DNA from: Dehalobacterium sp040766325
Lineage (GTDB): Bacteria; Bacillota; Dehalobacteriia; Dehalobacteriales; Dehalobacteriaceae
Direction: 5' to 3'
DNA length: 64,000 bases
Assembly: GCA_040766325.1 (NCBI GenBank)
Contig: JAXGQR010000003.1
Coordinates: forward strand, 124,001-188,000
Below, in pieces: positions 56,802 through 64,000 of the stretch (position 1 is its first letter; each line of letters opens with the position of its first letter). The position numbers and the translations under genes are program-made. Under the pieces are notes generated by a model, which worked only from the letters and a program-made list of their open reading frames with translations, was not told the DNA's origin and did not search any database.

Positions 56802-58037
56802 TTATGCAAAAAAATCACCAAAAAGGTGTTTTACTCTATCAACTACACCACCAAAAAAACCATCTCCCGCGGATGCAACCTGTAAAGCAGGCTGGTTGCC
56901 TGCTCCATACAAAACCAAGCCGACAGCGGTGGCATAAGCTGGACTTTGCACGACCTCACTAACGCCTTTAATTTCCTTAGGACCAGCGATTCTTACGGGC
57001 AAATCCATTTCTTCTGCTGCCAATTCTTCCAAGCCTTTCAGTTGTGCTGCACCTCCCGTAATAATCATCCCGCCGGGGAATACACCGCGATATCCTGCTC
57101 TTTTAACCTCATTGCGAATCAAAGTCAGAATTTCTCGCATACGCGGTTCAATAATATCTGTCAAGGTTTGGGGAGAAACTTTTTTTGTCTTCTCTACAAT
57201 AATATCCGGTAAAACAATAGTTTCCTGAGATGGGAGCATACCACGTGAGGCACAACCATGTTCTTTTTTAATATCTTCCGCTACTTCTACCGGTATTCTT
57301 AAACCAATAGCAATATCATTAGTAATTAAATTACCTCCTACCGGAAGTGCACTAGATGCCCATAAACGACCTTGATCAAATATTGCACAATCTGTAACAC
57401 TGCCACCGATGTCAACAAGTAAACAGCCTAAATCCTTTTCATCGGGCATAAGCACCGCTTCTGCGGAAGCAAAGCCCGCCGGCAGTAACTCTTCTTCCTG
57501 CAAACCCACTTTATTTACACATCGTAAAATATTCTGTAGCGCTGTTCCCGATGCGGTTACAATGTTAATCTCCACTTCTAAACGTGCTCCTGCCATCCCC
57601 ACAGGATCAACAATGCCTTCATTGCCATCTACCGTATATTGGCGAGGATGAATATGTATAATTTTACGATCCTGGGGCAAAGCAACTACTTTTGAGGCTT
57701 GCAACACCCGAGTAACATCATCAGAAGTAATCTCCCTGTTTCTGTTGGTTATGGCAATAACCCCTTTATTATTCAGTGAAGAAAGATGGGTACCGGTAAC
57801 AGCCAAATATACATGATACAAGCGGCAGTCACACATGCGTTCCGCTTTTTCTAATGCCTGATAGATGGATTTTGTCACACCTTCAATGTCAACAATGCTG
57901 CCCTTCCTCATGCCTTGGGTAGCATGTTCTCCAACTCCAATAATATTTAAAACACCGTGATCATTCGTTTCTCCTACCAAAATAACAGTTTTTGTAGCGC
58001 CAACATCTAAACCTACAACTATATTATGGTTGTCCAA
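56802..58037 (-). CDS. ftsA: Cell division protein FtsA
   Basis: 411-residue actin-like protein. NIVVGLDVGATKTVILVGE and LGCLLVDIGGSVTDCAIF are the phosphate loops, and a C-terminal amphipathic helix (VVDRVKHLFGDFF) anchors it to the membrane. TTG at 58037, preceded by AAGGGG by eight bases, is the likely start; it removes 37 residues that are unlike the family. Confidence 0.94.
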   Translation of the reverse strand: MDNHNIVVGLDVGATKTVILVGETNDHGVLNIIGVGEHATQGMRKGSIVDIEGVTKSIYQALEKAERMCDCRLYHVYLAVTGTHLSSLNNKGVIAITNRNREITSDDVTRVLQASKVVALPQDRKIIHIHPRQYTVDGNEGIVDPVGMAGARLEVEINIVTASGTALQNILRCVNKVGLQEEELLPAGFASAEAVLMPDEKDLGCLLVDIGGSVTDCAIFDQGRLWASSALPVGGNLITNDIAIGLRIPVEVAEDIKKEHGCASRGMLPSQETIVLPDIIVEKTKKVSPQTLTDIIEPRMREILTLIRNEVKRAGYRGVFPGGMIITGGAAQLKGLEELAAEEMDLPVRIAGPKEIKGVSEVVQSPAYATAVGLVLYGAGNQPALQVASAGDGFFGGVVDRVKHLFGDFFA

Positions 58038-58191
58038 TTCTCGCACCCCTTTTCGGTACGATACCGAAAGTATTTTCTCTTCGGCTGAAAAATTTATGAC
58101 TAAACTCTTTATTTCCACATGGAATGAAAATTCCCTGCATAACAGCATAATTTTTATTGTTAAAATATCACCGAATTTAGCCTATTTTTGA

Positions 58192-58959
58192 TCATTTTCG
58201 ATAAAAAATCACCGGTTTCCCACTAAAACTAACGTCAATATACTCGATATCCTTTAATTGGTCTGCATCCTTGACTTCTTTAATAACCTGTAAGAATGTT
58301 GTGAATTTTTCCGGAAAATTCTCTTGGTTGCCGAAACGCACCTCAGTACCATCCACGGTATAGACAAGAATTTTGTTTGGATTAAAAACATTGATTTCTG
58401 CAATGGTTTTTCTGGCCTCGTTATCCATTTGCGCAATCATGGCTAAACCCATTTCTAGATTTTCTGAGGTAACTTTTTTGCCTACCGCCTGGGTGTTTGG
58501 TATCTCCAAGCCTGTAATAATCGGAAGGGATTCTTGAGTGATTTGACTAGTCTTTTTTAACACAAGCCCCTCATGATCAATCTCTATCAAGCCTCCGGCT
58601 ACAGGAATCAAAGCTACAGGCACTCGTTCTTTTATGATCACATGGAGGGAGCGGGGAAATTTTTTTTTCACTTCTACTTCGTCTACCATGGAATTGAGAG
58701 AAATCTTTCTTTCTGCTGCGGTGCAATCGATTTGAAAAATATTTTCTCCCTTTGATAAGCCTGATAGCGCGACAATATCTGTTGAGGTCAGTTCCTTAAT
58801 CCCTTGCACTTCTATGGCAGATACGGCAAAAAAAGAGGAATGAATGAAATAATATCCGGAAAGCAAACAAAAAATCATTATTAAAGTCTTGGTCAGCCAT
58901 TTTACATTTCCCGGTCGTTTTTTCCGGCGTACATAACGGATTCTTCTCTCCTCTTCCAT
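58192..58959 (-). CDS. divIB: Cell division protein DivIB/FtsQ
   Basis: 255 residues. A basic N terminus (RRIRYVRRKKRPG), a single membrane segment (LTKTLIMIFCLLSGYYFIH) and an extracytoplasmic POTRA domain (IEVQGIKELTSTDIVALSGLSKGENIF) are visible. Stabilises the division complex. ATG 58959 after GAGGTG. Confidence 0.92.
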   Translation of the reverse strand: MEEERRIRYVRRKKRPGNVKWLTKTLIMIFCLLSGYYFIHSSFFAVSAIEVQGIKELTSTDIVALSGLSKGENIFQIDCTAAERKISLNSMVDEVEVKKKFPRSLHVIIKERVPVALIPVAGGLIEIDHEGLVLKKTSQITQESLPIITGLEIPNTQAVGKKVTSENLEMGLAMIAQMDNEARKTIAEINVFNPNKILVYTVDGTEVRFGNQENFPEKFTTFLQVIKEVKDADQLKDIEYIDVSFSGKPVIFYRK

Positions 58960-58989
58960 AAATATCACCTCAACGACTCATTAACAGTT

Positions 58990-59019
58990 ATTATAACATC
59001 TTTCTTACCGTCTTGTCCT
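58990..59019 (-). promoter_or_regulatory. Candidate promoter of divIB-ftsA-ftsZ
   Basis: TATAAT (58995-58990) with a weak -35 AGGACA (59019-59014) 18 bases upstream, placed directly after the murA terminator. Confidence 0.45.
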
Positions 59020-59028
59020 AAAATCAAT

Positions 59029-59051
59029 TAAAAAAAAGCACCTTCGTGCTT
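59029..59051 (-). terminator. Terminator of murA
   Basis: Minus-strand AAGCAC-GAAG-GTGCTT stem-loop followed by T8; starts ten bases after the murA stop. Confidence 0.85.
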
Positions 59052-59060
59052 CCATTTAAA

Positions 59061-60389
59061 TCATGTTTTGCTGTAAATCCCACTATCTTTGCCTTCCTGA
59101 GATGAATAAAGGGACGGTGGATCCAAACATGACTTCTTAAAGCTTTCCCTGATAATCTTGGCGCCTAAGATACGATATTTTTCTTCTAAGGCATGATAAC
59201 CTCTGTCAATATGTTCAATTTGATTTATAATCGTCGTTCCTTCCGCAGCTAAACCTGCTAATACCAAAGCTGCTCCGGCACGCAAATCTGTGGCTTCAAC
59301 CTCTGCTCCCGAAAGACTTTTTGCCCCTTTGACCACCGCCATTCTACCTTCCACTGTGATTTGAGCACCCATCCGCCGCAACTCATCGGCGTGCTTAAAC
59401 CGATTTTCAAAGATATTTTCCAGGATAATTGATGTACCCTGAGCCAAGGTCAGATATGCCATCATTTGCGGTTGGATATCCGTAGGAAATCCCGGATAAG
59501 GCATCGTCCTGATATCTACAGCCTTCATACAAGCTGCCCCCTGCACGCGGATCCCCTGACCGTTTTTTCGAACGGATACTCCGGATGCTCGAAGCTTATC
59601 AATAAGTGGCTCCAGATGCTCCACCACTGCATTTTTTAAAATGAGATCTCCCCCTGTAATGGCAGCAGCCAACATATATGTACCTGCCACAATCCGATCC
59701 GGTATCACAAAATGTTCAGCTCCGTGCAAACTCTCAACACCGGTCACATAAATGGTACTGCAGCCGGCTCCGGCTATCTTTGCCCCCAACTGGATCAAAT
59801 ATTTTGCTAAATTTACGATTTCCGGTTCTCGAGCAGCATTTCTGATCACTGTATTTCCAGGAGCAAGTACTGCCGCCATCATCAAGTTTTCTGTGGCTCC
59901 AACGCTGGGAAAATCAAAATAAACCTCATTTCCTCTCAATTTTTTTGCAGTAGCTTCAATATAGCCATAGGATTCGTCGATGGTTGCTCCTAACTGTCTA
60001 ATACCCTTGATGTGGAAATCCATCGGACGGGAACCAATGGCACATCCTCCAGGAAAAGGAATCCTGGCGTAGCGAAACCTGCTTAACAATGGACCCATGA
60101 CAAGATTAGATGCCCGCATTTTTTTCATAGTTTCTTCTGGGATTTGTTGAGGATTAATGGCTGCGGCATCAATGATTAATGTATTCTTTTCCCATTTAAC
60201 CCGGGCCCCTAAATGTTCCAGGATATCCACCATTAAATAAACGTCCTGCAATAAGGGAACATTATGTATGACACAGGGTTCGGGACAGAGAATCGTTGCT
60301 GCCAAAATCGGTAAGACAGCATTTTTTGCCCCGCAAACGTCAACCATTCCCTGTAACCGGGTTCCTCCTTTAATGACATATCTTTCCAA
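59061..60389 (-). CDS. murA: UDP-N-acetylglucosamine 1-carboxyvinyltransferase
   Basis: 442 residues, about 20 more than usual, the extra being a Ser-rich tail at the C terminus. The catalytic Cys lies in FPGGCAIGSRPMD, so it should be fosfomycin-sensitive. CGAKNAVLPILAAT and GFPTDIQPQMMAYL are also conserved. First committed step of peptidoglycan synthesis. murB, often located between murC and murA, is not present in the 170-base gap. Confidence 0.95.
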   Translation of the reverse strand: MERYVIKGGTRLQGMVDVCGAKNAVLPILAATILCPEPCVIHNVPLLQDVYLMVDILEHLGARVKWEKNTLIIDAAAINPQQIPEETMKKMRASNLVMGPLLSRFRYARIPFPGGCAIGSRPMDFHIKGIRQLGATIDESYGYIEATAKKLRGNEVYFDFPSVGATENLMMAAVLAPGNTVIRNAAREPEIVNLAKYLIQLGAKIAGAGCSTIYVTGVESLHGAEHFVIPDRIVAGTYMLAAAITGGDLILKNAVVEHLEPLIDKLRASGVSVRKNGQGIRVQGAACMKAVDIRTMPYPGFPTDIQPQMMAYLTLAQGTSIILENIFENRFKHADELRRMGAQITVEGRMAVVKGAKSLSGAEVEATDLRAGAALVLAGLAAEGTTIINQIEHIDRGYHALEEKYRILGAKIIRESFKKSCLDPPSLYSSQEGKDSGIYSKT

Positions 60390-60560
60390 GTTAGCTGCAC
60401 CCCCATCAGTTACCTTGCTTCCCCTCTTAAGTGCATCTTCTCTTCTATGCCATTCTATGCGGAAGAAACCTTAGACGTCACACTATATCTATGTAATTTT
60501 AAAAATCAGTTCTTAATTAAGATCAGGATGCCAAATTAGTTAACGCAAAAACTATAAGTC

Positions 60561-61961
60561 TTAGTCAGGCTTTGCATTTTTTTGTGCACGATAAACTTCA
60601 GCAAATCGAATACCGGCCTGACGAATGTTGCCCGCTCCCATGGTAATCACTAGATCCCCGGGGGTTCCCTCCCGGCATAAAAATTCTACGATTTCATCTT
60701 CCGTCTTACAGTAAACGACTTCCTGATCCGGATGAGCATTTTTAATCGCTCGCACAATCAGCTCTGCGGAAACCCCAGGAATAGGTTTTTCCGAAGCAGA
60801 GTATATTTCGTTGATAATCACTAAATCAGCATTGGAAAAAGATTCACCAAATTCAAATTGTAATAATTTCGTTCTGCTATAGCGATGGGGCTGAAAGACA
60901 GCAATAATCCTTTGAAAACCGGTGTCTTTAGCGGCATTTAAGGTCGCCTGTAATTCTGTGGGATGATGAGCGTAGTCATCATAAATCGTGATCCCCCCAA
61001 CCTGATCGATAAAATCAAAACGCCGTTTCACGCCAGTAAGTTCCTTTAATCCTGCCGCCGCCTGATCAAAGGTCAGTCCCAAATTAATACCTAAGGCTAA
61101 AGCTCCTAAAGCATTTAAAATATTGTGTTTTCCCGGGACCTGGAGTTCCAGTTCGCCTAATTTTTCTCCCCGATAGTAGATATCACTTTTTGAATGGGTA
61201 CTGTTAAATCGCATGTTTTCAGCCCTATAATCCGCATCAGGACTTTCAATACCATATGTTATATAGTTTGCCTGAACTTTTTCCATTATTTTTCTTAATG
61301 GTTCATTATCAAGGCAAATCACGGCTAAGCCGTCTTCAGGAAGCTGTTCCACAAAATGTTCAAAAGCTGTGACAATATTTTTTACAGAGCGATAATAATC
61401 AAGATGATCGTTTTCAATGTTGGTAATTACAGCCATCTTGGGAAAGAGCTTTAAAAAGGAACCATCGCTTTCATCTGCTTCTGCCACCAGGTATTTGCCC
61501 AAACCTAATTTGGCATTACTGCCAATCTGCTTTAAGTCACCGCCAATGATAATCGTCGGATCATAATCATTCGTTTCCAACATCAAAGAAATCATCGCCG
61601 TAGTGGTTGTTTTTCCGTGAGCACCGGCTACAGCTATACTTTCCTGGCGAGCCATCAATTGAGCCAACATTTCTGCCCGGGACATAATCTGCAAATTTCG
61701 GTTTTTCGCTTCAGCCAGTTCCGGATTATCTTCCGAAATTGCCGATGAAAAAACAACGATCTCCACATCACTGCCGATATGGGATGCATCATGACCGATA
61801 TTGATTATACCACCTAAATTCCGCAGTCTCTCGGTGGTTTCAGATTCCTTCATATCGGTTCCGGAAACTCGCCCCCCTAATTGTAAGATAATTTTTGCTA
61901 TAGCACTCATGCCAATGCCCCCGATACCGATAAAATGGATAGGGCTTTTGATCATATTCAT
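60561..61961 (-). CDS. murC: UDP-N-acetylmuramate--L-alanine ligase
   Basis: 466 residues. The ATP loop GAHGKTTTTAMIS, the UDP-sugar site HFIGIGGIGMSAIAKI and YDDYAHHPTE are present. Adds L-Ala to UDP-MurNAc. The ATG at 61961 follows AAGGAG by eight bases; upstream extension to 62012 is unlike the family. Confidence 0.96.
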   Translation of the reverse strand: MNMIKSPIHFIGIGGIGMSAIAKIILQLGGRVSGTDMKESETTERLRNLGGIINIGHDASHIGSDVEIVVFSSAISEDNPELAEAKNRNLQIMSRAEMLAQLMARQESIAVAGAHGKTTTTAMISLMLETNDYDPTIIIGGDLKQIGSNAKLGLGKYLVAEADESDGSFLKLFPKMAVITNIENDHLDYYRSVKNIVTAFEHFVEQLPEDGLAVICLDNEPLRKIMEKVQANYITYGIESPDADYRAENMRFNSTHSKSDIYYRGEKLGELELQVPGKHNILNALGALALGINLGLTFDQAAAGLKELTGVKRRFDFIDQVGGITIYDDYAHHPTELQATLNAAKDTGFQRIIAVFQPHRYSRTKLLQFEFGESFSNADLVIINEIYSASEKPIPGVSAELIVRAIKNAHPDQEVVYCKTEDEIVEFLCREGTPGDLVITMGAGNIRQAGIRFAEVYRAQKNAKPD

Positions 61962-62047
61962 ATCGCCATCTCCTTCCAAAGAAGCAGGAATCCGCAAAAC
62001 ACTATACGGCATATCTTATGCCATGTAGATTAAATTGTGTTCTCAGT

Positions 62048-63169
62048 CTAACTGAGTCCGGTTTTACTGAATCCTGCAATTGTTTTAATAATATCTTCCA
62101 AGGCATTTATTCTGCCCATTTGCTTTGCTGCTCTACTCATTTCAAGCCGCAGAGGCTCCTGATCAAGTATATGTTCCAAAGCTGCCAGCAATTTCCCTTC
62201 TGCTAAATCTCGGTCCAAAATTACATGAGCTGCCCCGCGTCTTTCTAATGCTCGAGCATTATATTCCTGATGATTGGATGCCGCATAAGGATAAGGTACC
62301 AGCAGTGATGGAATACCTCGCACCATTATTTCGGCCAGAAAGGATGCTCCAGCTCGTCCGATGATCAGATCTGCCGCTGCTAATGCATCCTCCATGTGAT
62401 AAAGGTAAGGTACAATCTGAAAACGCTCCTTTTGGGACAGGTCAATCTGATTCTTTTTGTAATAGGCGAGGCTCTCCTCAAAACCTGTCTGTCCGGTAAT
62501 ATGAAAAAACTGGATCTTATTATTCTCTTGAAACTTTTGATAGATCGGTGCCATAGCATAATTTAAACTTCGGGCACCTTGACTGCCTCCTGTTATCACT
62601 ACGGTAATTCTTTCTTTTGATAATCCTAGATTTTTTAATCCTTCTATCCTACTTCTTGTAATGATTTCTTCCCGGACCGGCAAACCAGTTACGATAATCT
62701 TTTTCTTTTGGGAAAAATGGTCTATGGCATCTTCAAAGGTAACACAAATTTTGCTGACAAAACGAGCTAAGAGACGATTGGTTAGACCCGGAAAAGCATT
62801 CTGTTCATGAATGATCGTGGGAATTCCCATGGTAGTTGCCGCCAAAACTAAAGGACCACATACATACCCCCCCGTTCCAACCACCACATGGGGTTTAAAA
62901 CGACGTACAATTCTTCTTCCCACCAGACTGCCCTGTAGCGCTTTTCCTAAACTGACCAAGGTACGATAAGAAAATGGGCGGGATAAGCCCTCCACAGGTA
63001 TCGTTGTAAAGGGAAGTCCAGCCTTAGGGATAATATCCGCTTCCAGGCCTTTTTCGGTTCCCACATACAAGAGTTCTACCTCAGGCATCATATTCTGTAA
63101 ACCTTTAGCAATAGCCAGGGCAGGATAGATATGGCCTCCTGTCCCGCCACCTGTGATCATAATACGCAT
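62048..63169 (-). CDS. murG: UDP-GlcNAc:lipid I GlcNAc transferase
   Basis: 373 residues, GT28 glycosyltransferase. The donor loop ITGGGTGGHIYPALAIA, the second GGSQGARSLN and GRAGASFLAEIMVRGIPSLLVPYP are typical. Makes lipid II at the inner membrane face. Start ATG 63169, or GTG 63178 that overlaps the ftsW stop. Confidence 0.96.
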   Translation of the reverse strand: MRIMITGGGTGGHIYPALAIAKGLQNMMPEVELLYVGTEKGLEADIIPKAGLPFTTIPVEGLSRPFSYRTLVSLGKALQGSLVGRRIVRRFKPHVVVGTGGYVCGPLVLAATTMGIPTIIHEQNAFPGLTNRLLARFVSKICVTFEDAIDHFSQKKKIIVTGLPVREEIITRSRIEGLKNLGLSKERITVVITGGSQGARSLNYAMAPIYQKFQENNKIQFFHITGQTGFEESLAYYKKNQIDLSQKERFQIVPYLYHMEDALAAADLIIGRAGASFLAEIMVRGIPSLLVPYPYAASNHQEYNARALERRGAAHVILDRDLAEGKLLAALEHILDQEPLRLEMSRAAKQMGRINALEDIIKTIAGFSKTGLS

Positions 63170-63174
63170 CGCCT

Positions 63175-63999
63175 TCACCGATCCAATCCTGCAAATCTCG
63201 AAACATTTAATAATAATCCTACACCCGCCAAGGAAAACATCAGGGAAGAACCCCCATAACTGATGAAAGGCAGGGTAATTCCGGTTACGGGTAATGAACC
63301 TGTTACTACACCTAAGTTGAGAACAGCCTGAAGCCCTACCATAGCCGTAACCCCTACTGCCAACAAACTACCGAAAGATTCCGGAGAAGAAACAGCTACC
63401 TTTAATCCGCGCCAAATGAAAAGTAAAAAAAGCAGAATCACAGCTGTACCGCCAATAAAGCCTAATTCCTCTGCAATCACGGCAAATATAAAGTCCGTAT
63501 GCCGTTCCGGAAGATAGAACATTTTGGCTCTACCGTAGCCTAAACCCACCCCGGCCAATCCTCCAGAACCTATGGCAAGGAGAGATTGCACTGTTTGGAA
63601 CCCGCTATCCTGGGGATCCTGCCAAGGATCTAAATAGGCAAAAATGCGCTCCAAACGATAAGGTTCTAAAACAATGGCGGCGACAACAAAGATCAACCCG
63701 GCGGCAACCAACATCGCTAAATGGCTTTTTTTGGCCCCTGCTGCCCATAACATTACTACGGTAGTACCGGCTAAGGTCATAGCAGTCCCCAGATCTGGCT
63801 GCATCAAAATCAAAAAGCAAGCACCACCCATTAATAATAAGGGCGGTAAAAATCCCTCTTTAAACGATTTCATCACATGCTGCCGTTCACTTAAAAACTT
63901 GGACAAATACAAAACCAGAGCTACTTTAAAAATTTCCGAAGGTTGAATCTGCATACTACCTACCCCCAGCCAGCGCACAGAACCGTGCCGCTCGATGCC
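63175..63999 (-). CDS. ftsW: FtsW/SpoVE-type SEDS glycosyltransferase, partial
   Basis: C-terminal about 274 residues; the gene runs off the right edge. RWLGVGSMQIQPSEIFKVALVLYLSKF, GLGYGRAKMFYLPERHTDFIFAVIAEELGFIG and LPFISYGGSSLMFSLAGVGLLLN are SEDS family marks. Polymerises lipid II at the septum or spore cortex; FtsW and SpoVE cannot be separated from this part. Confidence 0.92.
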   Translation of the reverse strand, partial: GIERHGSVRWLGVGSMQIQPSEIFKVALVLYLSKFLSERQHVMKSFKEGFLPPLLLMGGACFLILMQPDLGTAMTLAGTTVVMLWAAGAKKSHLAMLVAAGLIFVVAAIVLEPYRLERIFAYLDPWQDPQDSGFQTVQSLLAIGSGGLAGVGLGYGRAKMFYLPERHTDFIFAVIAEELGFIGGTAVILLFLLFIWRGLKVAVSSPESFGSLLAVGVTAMVGLQAVLNLGVVTGSLPVTGITLPFISYGGSSLMFSLAGVGLLLNVSRFAGLDR

Positions 64000-64000
64000 C

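Overview
The window reads as chromosome of an anaerobic, endospore-forming, Gram-positive bacterium of the Clostridia (Peptococcaceae / Desulfitobacterium / Dehalobacterium-like), though the species cannot be fixed from sequence alone. The support is the sporulation genes spoIIGA, sigE, sigG and spoIIR, the Firmicute ylm/sepF cluster, a T-box leader on ileS, anaerobic ribonucleotide reductase, a ferredoxin-linked 2-oxoacid oxidoreductase, sigma-54 control, and a trimethylamine-methyltransferase-type gene with an in-frame amber codon at the position expected for pyrrolysine. No rRNA, tRNA or CRISPR array was seen.

Nearly all genes lie on the minus strand. Read from the right end leftwards, they follow the gene order known from Bacillus subtilis: ftsW-murG-murC-murA-divIB-ftsA-ftsZ (64.0-55.7 kb), spoIIGA-sigE-sigG-spoIIR (55.4-51.2 kb), ylmC (47 kb), pgeF-HlyD-ylmE-sepF-proC-ylmG-ylmH-yggU-ileS (34.2-25.8 kb), yteA, pyrB, lspA-rluD-uraA-pyrK-pyrD-pyrF-pyrE (15.1-4.1 kb) and finally rqcH. 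murB, divIVA, pyrR, a clear pyrC and carAB, often found in such a run, are absent.

Accessory blocks interrupt this backbone. (a) 47.2-51.1 kb: an IS21-like remnant, a 51-residue Cys-rich mini-gene and a korAB-type oxidoreductase. (b) 43.6-46.9 kb: nrdR-nrdD-nrdG with a promoter carrying two NrdR-like boxes. (c) 34.3-43.5 kb: the amber-containing mttB, a five-gene flavin/Fe-S dehydrogenase cluster, two PAS-type sigma-54 activators, and a good -24/-12 promoter in front of both mttB and the dehydrogenase cluster. This looks like a dedicated regulon for methylated amines or N-methyl amino acids. (d) 16.8-25.7 kb: an ACT / DUF711 / small siroheme-reductase operon next to a maturation operon for molybdenum hydroxylases (YqeC, MocA, a YqeB-XdhC fusion, XdhC, MoeA-like) that ends with a cyclic amidohydrolase, suggesting purine or related heterocycle breakdown. 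(e) 10.2-14.3 kb: a radical SAM remnant and two secreted proteins with stalk domains.

Eight genes are interrupted or locally garbled by small indels or a stop (rluD, a lipoprotein, the moeA-like gene, yqeC, ylmH, one sigma-54 activator, nrdD, korA). Most are explained by loss of one base in a short homopolymer, and several are core genes, so sequencing or assembly error is the first explanation. The amber codon in mttB is different: the frame is preserved and it sits at the family's pyrrolysine position.
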